Assembly: GCF_030068605.1 (NCBI RefSeq)
Contig: NZ_JASJOU010000018.1
Location: forward strand, 147,236-211,235
Origin: Xanthocytophaga agilis
GTDB taxonomy: Bacteria > Bacteroidota > Bacteroidia > Cytophagales > 172606-1
Length of the DNA: 64,000 nt
Direction of reading: 5' to 3'
Shown: piece by piece, positions 26,686-35,332 of the stretch
How the letters are laid out: every line of letters begins with the position of its first letter
Position numbering within the stretch: the first letter of the stretch is position 1
Position numbers and translations under genes: made by a program
The notes under the pieces: model-generated
Told to the model about the DNA's origin: nothing
Database searches by the model: none
The model's input: the letters and a program-made list of their open reading frames with translations, nothing else

Positions 26686-26998
26686 GGTGCCTTACTATAT
26701 AGCTGTTATTTCATACCAACAGGTCAATGTCTCATGCTGCCAATCAGAGATACTTTCTTTCAGTATTCTTTTATTTTTGTCTTCTATCTATTTTCATGTT
26801 TTCCTGAAAGGGTCTTTTCACAAGTTTGTCAATCGTTGATTGTAAAGCTATTTTACTAACAAACCAAACATCTTGTTATTTGTGACAAAATCCTTTCAGG
26901 AAAACAGCAGGAAAAGTAAGATTAGGGTTACCTGCTTAACCGAACATCCGCTCCTGATTAGAAACTGATTACCTAAAAAAACTATTCCTCTCTACTGT
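26686..26998. other. Intergenic region with large imperfect inverted repeat
   Basis: The gap between treZ and the YetF-like gene carries the inverted repeat at 26799-26904. No gene seen. Confidence 0.5.
26799..26904. repeat. Imperfect inverted repeat, 25-bp arms
   Basis: The left arm starts TTTTCCTGAAAGG and ends CACAA (26799-26823). The right arm starts TTGTG and ends CCTTTCAGGAAAA (26880-26904). The arms are the same length and differ only in their middles; the spacer is 56 nt. It could be a terminator/attenuator between treZ and the YetF-like gene or the ends of a tiny mobile relic. Confidence 0.5.
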
Positions 26999-28906
26999 TT
27001 ACTCCACTATCGAGGTCCAGGCTATGAAGTGAGGACCTGACAAAACAATACTATCCGTCTCTGTATGTTCTGATATAGGAGTACTGGCAGAGTCAATCAA
27101 ACGTTTCCATTTTTTATCTTCCGGCAATTGGAACTGAGCTTCTCCCTCTTCAAAAATAACAGCGCATAATAGTGCATTATCTTTGGGATTTTCTGCCTGC
27201 TGCAACCACATCAGCACTTTATCTCCTTCAATCCAGGATTGTACACCTGTTCGTATGACATTTTGAAAGGCAGGATGCGTTTTCCTAATCCGTATCAGCT
27301 GTTTGTAAAAATCCAATATCTCAGCCCTTCCATCCCCCTGAAAGTCCCAGGACAAACGTGATCTGGCAAACGTCTGAACATCCTGTGGATCTTCGTATTC
27401 CAGTTCGTCCTTCTGAAATCCTTCAAACTCCTCTTTTCGTCCTTTACGAACAGCTTCTACCAATTCATCATCTGAGTAATCGATAAAGTAAAAGAAAGGA
27501 TTTGTCTCACCGTATTCTTCACCCATAAACAACATAGGCACATAAGGAGATAACAAATATGTACCTGCAATTGCTTTTAGCATGGGCTTGCTCACCAGAC
27601 TTGCCATCCGGTCGTTACCAAGGCGATTTCCAATCTGGTCGTGATTTTGGATATAAACTACAAACTGATCGTAATAAGTATGTTGAGCAGAATTACCAAA
27701 GGTCTTTTCCCGAAAAGGAGAATAGGTACCATTGTATACATAACTATGCTCAAATGCCTTCTGTAAATGATTCAGTGTACCAAAATCCGCGTAATAGTGA
27801 TCTTTCTCACCTGTAGCCAGTGTATGCAGCGAATGATGAAAATCATCCAGCCATTGCGCATCCAGACCAAAGCCTCTATCTGCATAGGGTAAAAGCAGTT
27901 TTGAATCGTTCAGATCTGACTCAGCGATGAGGATATACTCACGTCCTGTCTGCATGCTGAGTGTTCTTACAGCTTGTGTAAGTTCAGCCAGAAAATGTGT
28001 AGCACCAAAATCCCAGATACTATGAACCGCATCCAGACGCAGCCCGTCGATATGATATTCATTCAGCCACATCAGAGCATTGCCAATAAAGTAACTGCGT
28101 ACATGATCAGCTTGTTTGTTGTCAAAGTTAATGGCATCTCCCCACCCTTGCTGATAGCGTTTATGCAAGTAAGGTCCAAAGCAAGGCAAGCAGTTGCCTT
28201 CGGGGCCCAGGTGATTATAAACTACATCCAGAATCACTGCTATGCCTTTGCTGTGGCAAGCGTCTACCAGTCTTTTTAAAGCCTGTGGCCCACCATACGA
28301 ATGCTGAACAGCATACGGAAATACACCATCATATCCCCATCCTCTGGTACCGGAAAACTGTGATAGTGGCAAAAGCTCAATGGCATTAATACCCACATCA
28401 AGCAAATAGTCCAGCTTGTCAATAATAGCCTCTAGTGTGCTCTGGGTAGTAAATGTTCCTACATGCAGTTCATAAATAATCATTTCTTTCAACGAAGGAG
28501 CTTTCCAGTTTTGATCTGTCCATGTGTAATCTGCCGGCACAACAGCTGACAAATGAGCGGTGCCTTCAGGCTGAAAACGAGAGGCAGGATCAGGAACAGG
28601 ACCTTTATCATCAAGGCAATATCCATACCGATAATCTGTATCCGTTTTTTCAACTTCTGCCGACCAGTATCCCCACTCATTTCGTTGCATTGCAATACGT
28701 TCTTCTTTATCTGGCTGACGCAAATGAAGCTCTACTTTTTCTGCATTAGGAGCCCATACTACAAATCGTGTGTGTGAATCCACTATAAATGCACCTACTG
28801 GCTGGGTTACTCTGGCTGTTGGTACTGATCCCTGTCCTAGGCCATGAAAGTCCATCAAATCAGGAATAGCTATCAGACCAGCTACATTTTCCGAAGCGTT
28901 TTTCAT
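26999..28906 (-). CDS. treZ: Malto-oligosyltrehalose trehalohydrolase (GH13)
   Basis: A 635-residue enzyme releasing trehalose from malto-oligosyltrehalose. It has an N-terminal CBM48-like sandwich (TRFVVWAPNAEKVELHL) and the (beta/alpha)8 barrel with the TreZ/GlgB signature IIYELHVGTFT and GWGYDGVFPYAVQHSYGGP. The catalytic nucleophile is D292 (GLRLDAVHS), the acid/base E329 (LIAESDLN), and the third carboxylate D423 (IQNHDQIGNR). About 30 residues at the N-terminus precede the normal start of the family. No treY (the enzyme that makes its substrate) is in this window. Trehalose production usually serves osmotic or desiccation stress. The next directional 29-bp element upstream (29118) is 212 bp away but faces the other direction. 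Confidence 0.92.
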   Translation of the reverse strand: MKNASENVAGLIAIPDLMDFHGLGQGSVPTARVTQPVGAFIVDSHTRFVVWAPNAEKVELHLRQPDKEERIAMQRNEWGYWSAEVEKTDTDYRYGYCLDDKGPVPDPASRFQPEGTAHLSAVVPADYTWTDQNWKAPSLKEMIIYELHVGTFTTQSTLEAIIDKLDYLLDVGINAIELLPLSQFSGTRGWGYDGVFPYAVQHSYGGPQALKRLVDACHSKGIAVILDVVYNHLGPEGNCLPCFGPYLHKRYQQGWGDAINFDNKQADHVRSYFIGNALMWLNEYHIDGLRLDAVHSIWDFGATHFLAELTQAVRTLSMQTGREYILIAESDLNDSKLLLPYADRGFGLDAQWLDDFHHSLHTLATGEKDHYYADFGTLNHLQKAFEHSYVYNGTYSPFREKTFGNSAQHTYYDQFVVYIQNHDQIGNRLGNDRMASLVSKPMLKAIAGTYLLSPYVPMLFMGEEYGETNPFFYFIDYSDDELVEAVRKGRKEEFEGFQKDELEYEDPQDVQTFARSRLSWDFQGDGRAEILDFYKQLIRIRKTHPAFQNVIRTGVQSWIEGDKVLMWLQQAENPKDNALLCAVIFEEGEAQFQLPEDKKWKRLIDSASTPISEHTETDSIVLSGPHFIAWTSIVE

Positions 28907-29693
28907 AAAAATTAACCGAGAATAAAATTGATTTATCTACATAAAGAATAAAGGCGTTTTACAACAGCGGATGCCAGGTCAGAGCAGTTACTCAACGAAT
29001 GACATAGTCAGGCCAGACAACTGCAGAATACAAAAGACGCCTTCCGGGTAAAAAAATTGTATAAAATAATGCCTTTAAAAAATAAACACCCAATATCGTA
29101 CGTATTACAGAAGTGACTAATACTTATTTTTAAAAATGAGTATTTATCGCAAAAAAATCAACGTTATAACCTGAAAATGATATAAAAAATAGCAGGCTAA
29201 CGCTTTCTAAGTTAACAACCGCCTGAACATCAATTCGTTAAAACATAAAATAGATTAATACTTATTGCATTTTTAGAGAACGGCAAATACCTATCTGACT
29301 ATAAATCAATTAATTCCCTCTTCTCTCTGTCCCTAATTATACTACTAACAGGCATACTTTTTAACTCAAATCATCGCTCCACAAATTGTATTTTCCCGGT
29401 ATAAATTCTCTACATACGACTATATTCTATTGGTTCTAAACTTCCAGCCTTTGAAATAATACCCTAACACTGTTTTTTTAATTTAATAGGATATATAAAG
29501 TCCCATAACCTTCCTTTTTGCTGTAGTTACTCTAATAAAAAGATAAAATCAGTATACTGCCGAAGCACTTATGTTCTCCCAAAACCTAAAGACGGTTAGG
29601 GTGAAGCAAGTGTACTAATACTGTTACTCAGACAGGAATACTATTTTAATCTACTCATACGGTCCTTCTCAGATAATCTGCTCAAAATACTAA
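28907..29693. other. Intergenic region upstream of treZ
   Basis: About 790 AT-rich bases with no credible gene. It holds the directional element copy 5 (29118-29146). Confidence 0.5.
29118..29146 (+). promoter_or_regulatory. Directional 29-bp element D, copy 5
   Basis: Plus strand: TAATACTTATTTT, TAA, AAATGAGTATTTA. It points right, towards the relic frame at 29694 and the gene at 30031, not towards treZ. Confidence 0.55.
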
Positions 29694-29891
29694 CAGAATT
29701 GTCGGAAAGGTCTGATCTGCAATGGGACTTACCCTGAAGAAGGACAAGCGCTGGAGTTTATACAAGGGGGCAGAAAAAGATTTACGCATCCGGATCTTGA
29801 TGAAGAGACTCAGCTTAATTCACCTGGCTCAGAAGAAATTGCTCCTCAGATGGTTGCAGATATTGCTAAAAAAATGGGAATAAAGATTTGA
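29694..29891 (+). pseudogene. Relic of a protein-coding gene (C-terminal fragment)
   Basis: An open frame from just after TAA (29691) to TGA (29889) reads like real protein: NGTYPEEGQALEFIQGGRKR, FTHPDLDEETQL, then EEIAPQMVADIAKKMGIKI. It has no ATG, so it is probably the tail of a gene whose 5' part was lost. A competing frame beginning ATG GGA CTT in another phase is very Lys/Leu-rich and less convincing. I cannot name the family. Confidence 0.4.
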
Positions 29892-30030
29892 AAATACGTA
29901 CGTACACAGATAATCTATGAAGTATTTCTTTTCAAAGCTCTGCCTCTTACAGGGGCTTTGACTGTTAACCGAAGCTTGGTAATTGACTATTGATTTACCA
30001 GACAGAAACATGTAAACTTTTTTGAAGACT

Positions 30031-30705
30031 ATGGATTTAAAGAGTAAAATTGATCAGATTAAAAATAAGCTAAAAACAGAGGCTAATATACTTAGTGGAC
30101 AAGAAAGCAAAAGCAAAGTATTCGAAAGTATCCGACAGCTGACTGATCAGGAAAATCTGGAACAAGAGTGGAGTAAAGCACAGGAGAGACTTTTTGATGT
30201 CGACAGATGGAGTGATGTAGGGGGCATTTCTACTGCCTCATTTTTACTGCATGATTCAATGGGCAACCGTGTAATCAGAAAAAGACCACAGGTAGGTGAC
30301 AAAATCAGTATTGATCTTCCAGGCCCACTCCCTTTGAACTGGGTAGAAGTAGTTCAGATAACAGAAGAGCCGGAAAAAGCAGAATTCATTGTTTGTCCTA
30401 CTTCAGATCCAACTAAAACAGTAGATTCGGACCAAGACTTCTCGGGAGAAGATTTAGTAGGGGAAGATAAAGTCACTGATCATTTTTTTACATCAGACGC
30501 ACTAAGCATTTTTCGGGTTGAAAGAAAGGATAAACAGCTTACTGCTACTCAGATAGGCTTACATGAAAAGATAAACAACTCTACAGAAGAAGCAGGCAAT
30601 AAGGCTATGCTCAACACACTAGTAGCAGAGAGTGGGTGGTTGCTCTTTCAGCCACACCAGTGGCAAACCTTAACAGACTATGTAGCGGGTATTTCTGAGA
30701 AGTGA
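30031..30705 (+). CDS. Conserved-looking protein of unknown function
   Basis: A 224-residue soluble, acidic protein with no signal peptide or membrane helix. The N-terminal ~55 residues are Lys/Gln/Glu-rich and helical (LKSKIDQIKNKLKTEANIL). The rest is probably beta-rich (WSDVGGISTASFLLHDSMG, GDKISIDLPGPLPLNWVEVV). I start at the ATG at 30031; the TTG three codons earlier is less likely. I do not recognise the family. It converges with coiled-coil gene C, their stops only 3 bp apart. Confidence 0.75.
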   Translation: MDLKSKIDQIKNKLKTEANILSGQESKSKVFESIRQLTDQENLEQEWSKAQERLFDVDRWSDVGGISTASFLLHDSMGNRVIRKRPQVGDKISIDLPGPLPLNWVEVVQITEEPEKAEFIVCPTSDPTKTVDSDQDFSGEDLVGEDKVTDHFFTSDALSIFRVERKDKQLTATQIGLHEKINNSTEEAGNKAMLNTLVAESGWLLFQPHQWQTLTDYVAGISEK

Positions 30706-30708
30706 TAC

Positions 30709-30930
30709 CTAAGCTTCCTTGCCATTTACTGGAATAGGTGCTTTGCCATCAGGGCAGGGAAGCTTTGTCACAGCTTTTTGTATTCGTTCTTCCTGTAATA
30801 ATTCTTCCAGCTCAGCCCGGTTTTGATTCTGAAGCGTTATCAACTGGCAGATAAGTTGTGTCTGAGAGGCTATTTGTTTACGCTTTTCTTCTATTCTGAC
30901 TCTGATAGATTTATTGACTGATTTGTACAT
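30709..30930 (-). CDS. Small coiled-coil protein, family member C
   Basis: A 73-residue member of the family with A (14448) and B (15634). The helical core is IRVRIEEKRKQIASQTQLI, then the signature LQNQNRAELEELLQEER with its Q at residue 34, one off A and B. The tail (LPCPDGKAPIPVNGKEA) differs. The ATG at 30930-30928 is used; a TTG two codons earlier opens the same frame. It is convergent with the gene at 30031. The nearest directional 29-bp element on its strand is 478 bp upstream, with element E copy 3 and a hairpin in between, so expression may differ from A and B. Confidence 0.65.
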   Translation of the reverse strand: MYKSVNKSIRVRIEEKRKQIASQTQLICQLITLQNQNRAELEELLQEERIQKAVTKLPCPDGKAPIPVNGKEA

Positions 30931-31008
30931 AAGCAATTAATTAATTCGGTATACGATGTATTCCGTATGTACTACAATTGATTCTGTATGATTCTGAGGA
31001 CAGAGCAG

Positions 31009-31039
31009 AAAAAACCTTTCTGAATCAGGAAGGCTTTTC
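31009..31039. terminator. Hairpin with flanking A/T runs
   Basis: AAAAAACC-TT-T-CTGA pairs with TCAG-G-AAGGCTTTT around a short centre, with one internal mismatch. It could end minus-strand transcription coming from element D copy 6 before coiled-coil gene C, or act in the plus direction. Confidence 0.5.
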
Positions 31040-31125
31040 TCAACTTCGGCTGCATAATCAGTAATTACGTGTATTATATACCGATATTTACTATTTAAAG
31101 ATACTCCTGGTAGATAGCCAAGGTG

Positions 31126-31200
31126 TTTCAGGGATAAACAGGTTATAAGTGGTAGTTACAGCTAAGTCATCCTTAGGGTACGAAGCGTTTACCCCTGAAA
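31126..31200 (-). repeat. Inverted-repeat element E, copy 3
   Basis: TTTCAGGGATAAAC (31126-31139) and GTTTACCCCTGAAA (31187-31200) are 14-bp arms with one mismatch. The centre begins AGGTTATAAGTGGTAGTTA, as in copy 1. Confidence 0.6.
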
Positions 31201-31407
31201 TTTTTTCCATTTACCACAATCTATTTAAACTAACCAGTTGATGTCATTTCAACTGTTGATTGGAGTAAACTATTCTATATATACAAAGCATTCTGTGTTC
31301 AATGTCGCATTGTACTTTTATCTGGTTTCTGATAAAGTAAATAGAGTTCTATCCTGAGAATCAATGTACTGCAAAGTTGAAGATTAGTATAAATCTATAA
31401 AAGAGGA

Positions 31408-31436
31408 TAAATACGCATTTATCAAAACAGGTATTT
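31408..31436 (-). promoter_or_regulatory. Directional 29-bp element D, copy 6
   Basis: Minus strand: AAATACCTGTTTT, GAT, AAATGCGTATTTA. It points left towards element E copy 3 and coiled-coil gene C. It also lies 221 bp before the PAS-GAF gene, but in the opposite orientation. Confidence 0.6.
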
Positions 31437-31656
31437 ATCACATATGCAAATAATAGCGATATAAGTTTTCTGTTTTTGGCACAATTTTGTGAAAATATAT
31501 GCTTACATTGTGTATAACCAATAGCTATATTCTATAAAGAGTAGTATACTACCTATATATTCTATACAATCCTGCGTATCTCAATTTACATTTCATAGTG
31601 CTGAAGTTTTCAATAGTGTTGAAATTTGTGTAGAACCTCCTTCCCTTCTCTTGTCT

Positions 31657-34521
31657 ATGCGAGCAGACGCGATTTCTTCTGATAACGACTCAGACTTACC
31701 CCGTTTAAAACAAGCGGAACAGATACTTAATAAAATTCCCGTTGCCTGTTATGAGCTTGACCATAACAGCTGTTTTGCTTATATAAATCGCCACGCAGAG
31801 GTCCTCTTTGCCCGTTCAAAGGATACACTGATAGGTAAAAGTATATGGAAGGAGTTTCCTGAAACTAGGCAAGCTCAGTGTTATACTGCTATCACTAGAG
31901 CTATTCAGCAGCAGGAACCCTCTACCTTTGAATATGTTTCATCTATTACCAATAGCTGGATACGTTTGTCTGCCATACCCAATCAATCGGGAGTAATTGT
32001 TCTTGCCACAGAAATTGAAGAAACCAAACTCATACAATTACAACTCAAAGAAGAACAACGCCGCCTTAAGTCTGCTCAGCAAATCGGACAGATGGGGTAT
32101 TTTGAGCGATATCTGGTTAGGGAAGAATTATATTGGAGTGATGAACTTTATCGCATTCATGGTCTGGAGCCACAGAGCGAAATCATTACACTGGATAGAG
32201 TAATTGCTTTTATACATCCTGATGATCAGGAGATGTTTTATGAAACAGTAAAAGACGCTCTACTTCATAAGAATCCCTTCGAAATCACAAATCGTATTAT
32301 TCGGGCAGATGGACAGATACGGATTGTAAGCCGACGAATGGAGTTTCTGATAGATTCACAGGGATCGGTTAATCGTATGTATGGCATAGTACAGGATATT
32401 ACAGAACAACAAAAACTAAAAGAGAGACAGAAAGCTAGTGATGCTCTCATGAAACAAGCCGAGCAGGCTGCAGGATTGGGAAGTTACGAAGGAGAGCTGA
32501 CCACAATGACTTTTCACTTTTCAGATGGGATGTTCCGGTTGCTTGGCTATGAGCCATATGCGTTTGTTCCTACATTAGACTTTATTGACTCTCTCTCTGA
32601 TCCGGAAGATGCGATTGAAGTCCGACAAATTATTGACAAGGCTGTAGAAACCAAACAACCTTATCAGTATCTGCGGCGGGTATACTGGCCTAACGGAGAG
32701 ATGCATTATATTTTCAGTCGGGGTAAGGTGATTTGTGATGACAAGGGCAACCCTATAAAGATTCTGGGAATGGCCCAGGATGTGACTGAACAAAAGAAAG
32801 CCCAGGCTGAGATTGATGAACAGGCTAACTTTATCCGGCAGATAACAGAAGCCATACCGGGTACGATTAGTATTTATGATCTGGAACAAGAACAAATTGT
32901 ATACATAAACCGGAAACAATATACTCGTTTTGGCTATTCCGATCAGGAATTGAATGAAATGACCAACTGGCGCTGGATTGCTAAGATTGTTTATCCGGAA
33001 GATCGGCGTTTGCTCTGGCAATTGCTTGAGGAGATGCCGGCCACACTTACAGATGTGGTCCGGAGGGTAGATTACAGGGTCCAGCACAAAGATGGAACTA
33101 TTGAGTGGCGCAGAATCCGGGCTAAGGTATTCAAACGAAGTGAATCGGGTGCTCCCTTGCAATATATTAACTTGATACAGAACATCACTGAAGAGAAGCA
33201 ATCCGAAAGCCAGATTACAGAAAGCCAGGAATTACTAGAGTCTATATTTGATGTTTCCTTATCAGGTATTTCTGTTTTTAAAACAATACGAAATGAATTG
33301 GGAGAGATTATTGACTTTGAATGGAGTTATGCGAATAAAAAAGCGAAAGAATACGCAGGACACAGAGAACTAACAGGTAAACGGTATGTAGAGGAATATC
33401 CTGGGATTAAAGAAGCGGGTATCTTTGATAGATATATCAAGGTTATAGAACAAGATATCTCCGATGATTTTGAAGTATATTATACTTATCAGGGTTACGA
33501 GTGTTGGTTCAGGTTGGTAGCTGTAAAACTGGGTGATGGACTTGTAACTAGTTCGGAAAACATTACAGAACGCAAAAAAGCGGAGCTGGAGCTAATCCAA
33601 GTCCGCGAGGCCCAGACTCAACAGATACAGGATAAATACTATTCCCTTTTTAACTCCATTAGTGATGGTTTCTGTATCATTGAAATGATCTGGAACGAGG
33701 CCGACGAGCCTGTCGACTATCGTTTTCTGGAAGTGAATCCAGCCTTCGAGAATCATACGGGAATCAAAGATCCGATAGGCAAAACCATGAAAGAACTTGT
33801 GCCAGATCACGAGCACTATTGGTTTCAAATTTATGGAGAAGTTGCCAGAACCCGAAAGCCTGTCCAGTTTGAACAGCAGGCTCAGGCACTTATTGGTGGT
33901 TGGTATGAAGTAAATGCCTTTGCTATAGATGGAAGTGATAAAGTAGCTGTGCTGTTTCGGAATATCACTCCACGCAAACAAACAGAACAGTTATTGCACA
34001 AGAGCCAAGAGAAACAATCCTTCTTACTCCGGCTCACGGACCTGTTACGTACGCTACATGATCCAAAGGAAATATCCTATCAGGCAGCTCGTCTGGTAGG
34101 AGAATATCTGGGAGCCAATCGGGTAGGCTATGCTGAGGACCGTGGTGATAATGCTACGTCTGCTATTACATGTAATTACATCCGGGGTGTATCAAGCATT
34201 GAGGGGGTCTACCAATACAATGATTACGGAACAGAGTTACTAAAAGCTTTTCACGAAGGTCGTATTGTAGTGCGAAATGATATAGCCAATGACCCATATC
34301 TGACAGAATCTGAAAAAAGGGCCTACCAGATGGCACAAGTGGGCGCAACTATGGGTATCCCTCTGTTAAAAGAACAACGTTTTACTGCTGTATTCTTTGT
34401 TCATTATCAACAGGCACATTCCTTCTCTCCGGAAGAAGTCTCTCTGTTAGAGGAAGCAGCAAATCGTATATGGGCTGCTATAGAAATGGCCAAGGCAGAA
34501 GAAGCAATTCATAGAAAGTAG
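31657..34521 (+). CDS. Six-PAS plus GAF sensor protein without an output domain
   Basis: A 954-residue cytoplasmic sensor. Six PAS/PAC units can be counted at about residues 15-130, 145-255, 270-380, 390-515, 525-645 and 660-775 (for example LGLEPQSEIITL-type PAS_3 folds, YINRKQYTRFGYSDQEL, FLEVNPAFENHTGI). A GAF domain follows at 790-945 (ARLVGEYLGANRVGYAED, ATMGIPLLKEQRFTAVFFVHY). After GAF the frame ends in AEEAIHRK, the linker where a histidine kinase or another PAS would normally begin. No HisKA, HATPase, GGDEF or DNA-binding domain is present, and none is found in other frames downstream to 34716. It may have lost its kinase, or signal by interaction. The ATG at 31657 is preferred to the TTG at 31651. 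Confidence 0.87.
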   Translation: MRADAISSDNDSDLPRLKQAEQILNKIPVACYELDHNSCFAYINRHAEVLFARSKDTLIGKSIWKEFPETRQAQCYTAITRAIQQQEPSTFEYVSSITNSWIRLSAIPNQSGVIVLATEIEETKLIQLQLKEEQRRLKSAQQIGQMGYFERYLVREELYWSDELYRIHGLEPQSEIITLDRVIAFIHPDDQEMFYETVKDALLHKNPFEITNRIIRADGQIRIVSRRMEFLIDSQGSVNRMYGIVQDITEQQKLKERQKASDALMKQAEQAAGLGSYEGELTTMTFHFSDGMFRLLGYEPYAFVPTLDFIDSLSDPEDAIEVRQIIDKAVETKQPYQYLRRVYWPNGEMHYIFSRGKVICDDKGNPIKILGMAQDVTEQKKAQAEIDEQANFIRQITEAIPGTISIYDLEQEQIVYINRKQYTRFGYSDQELNEMTNWRWIAKIVYPEDRRLLWQLLEEMPATLTDVVRRVDYRVQHKDGTIEWRRIRAKVFKRSESGAPLQYINLIQNITEEKQSESQITESQELLESIFDVSLSGISVFKTIRNELGEIIDFEWSYANKKAKEYAGHRELTGKRYVEEYPGIKEAGIFDRYIKVIEQDISDDFEVYYTYQGYECWFRLVAVKLGDGLVTSSENITERKKAELELIQVREAQTQQIQDKYYSLFNSISDGFCIIEMIWNEADEPVDYRFLEVNPAFENHTGIKDPIGKTMKELVPDHEHYWFQIYGEVARTRKPVQFEQQAQALIGGWYEVNAFAIDGSDKVAVLFRNITPRKQTEQLLHKSQEKQSFLLRLTDLLRTLHDPKEISYQAARLVGEYLGANRVGYAEDRGDNATSAITCNYIRGVSSIEGVYQYNDYGTELLKAFHEGRIVVRNDIANDPYLTESEKRAYQMAQVGATMGIPLLKEQRFTAVFFVHYQQAHSFSPEEVSLLEEAANRIWAAIEMAKAEEAIHRK

Positions 34522-34716
34522 ATAGAAGGTTTCATACCTTGAATAGTTATCTCAAAGGTAAATAAGAATTGGTATTTGTTCTTATGTTGTAACTATCACC
34601 GAACAAAGAGAAGCTGGCACAAGCCTGTAAGTAGATGAAAAGCAGGTATCATTTTTTATAACTATAGGTTATCCATTTACAAATAATTTTTCGGATAATT
34701 TAAAACACCTTTAGTT

Positions 34717-35214
34717 ATGACTAAGTTAAAAAGTTTAGAAGACCTGTTTGAACATGAAGTAAAAGACCTGTACAGTGCTGAAAAACAACTTCTGGAAGCA
34801 CTTCCTAAAATGGCAGAAACAGCCTCTGATTCACGTTTGAAAAAGGTATTCGAAAATCACCTGAAAGAAACACAGATACAAAAAGAGCGACTGGAAAAAG
34901 TATTCGAAATCTGTGGTCTGTCTGCCGGACGTAAAAAATGTGAAGCCATGGAAGGACTGATCGAAGAAGGTCAGAGCATGATTGACGAAAAAGCAACTGC
35001 TGAAGTAAAAGATGCAGGTTTGATTGCTTCTGCTCAGCGCATCGAACACTACGAAATTTCAGGCTATGGTACAGCCCGCCACTTTGCTGAAAGATTAGGA
35101 AAAACTGAAGCCGTTAAACTGCTGGAAGAAACCTTGAAAGAAGAACAGAAAGCAGATACTCTACTCAATGATCTGGCGAAAAGCTATATCAATGAGAAAG
35201 CAATGAGTCAATAA
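34717..35214 (+). CDS. DUF892 (YciE/YciF-type) ferritin-like protein
   Basis: A 165-residue four-helix protein. Family marks: LEDLFEHEVKDLYSAEKQLLEALPKM (in parts), HLKETQIQKERLEKVFE, and GLIASAQRIEHYEISGYGTA. The Glu and His positions that bind two iron ions in ferritin-like folds are present. In other bacteria YciE/YciF are stress-induced. It stands alone as a transcript, closed by the strong hairpin at 35262-35310. Confidence 0.93.
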   Translation: MTKLKSLEDLFEHEVKDLYSAEKQLLEALPKMAETASDSRLKKVFENHLKETQIQKERLEKVFEICGLSAGRKKCEAMEGLIEEGQSMIDEKATAEVKDAGLIASAQRIEHYEISGYGTARHFAERLGKTEAVKLLEETLKEEQKADTLLNDLAKSYINEKAMSQ

Positions 35215-35261
35215 GTAATGGCTAATGCTACAAATCTTATCCTAATAAGGTGAGGTGGCTT

Positions 35262-35310
35262 CGCTGCAAGAAAGAAAGTCTATTTATGATCGACTTTCTT
35301 TCTTGCAGCG
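35262..35310 (+). terminator. Strong terminator hairpin
   Basis: CGCTGCAAGAAAGAAAGTC and GACTTTCTTTCTTGCAGCG form perfect 19-bp arms around an 11-nt loop, followed by ATTATTTTTC. It serves the DUF892 gene and probably also the convergent Crp/Fnr gene. Confidence 0.85.
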
Positions 35311-35332
35311 ATTATTTTTCACCAATCTTAAA

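Larger units (their letters stand above)
30931..31656. other. Intergenic region with hairpin, element E and element D
   Basis: It holds a hairpin (31009-31039), inverted-repeat element E (31126-31200) and directional element D (31408-31436). Between E and D all minus-strand frames are broken, unlike the equivalent segment at 14448-14709. Confidence 0.5.

Noticed and set aside
34550..34590. AAATAA..GGTATTT resembling the 29-bp element
   Set aside because: The inner distance is about 10 bp too short and the core bases are not conserved.
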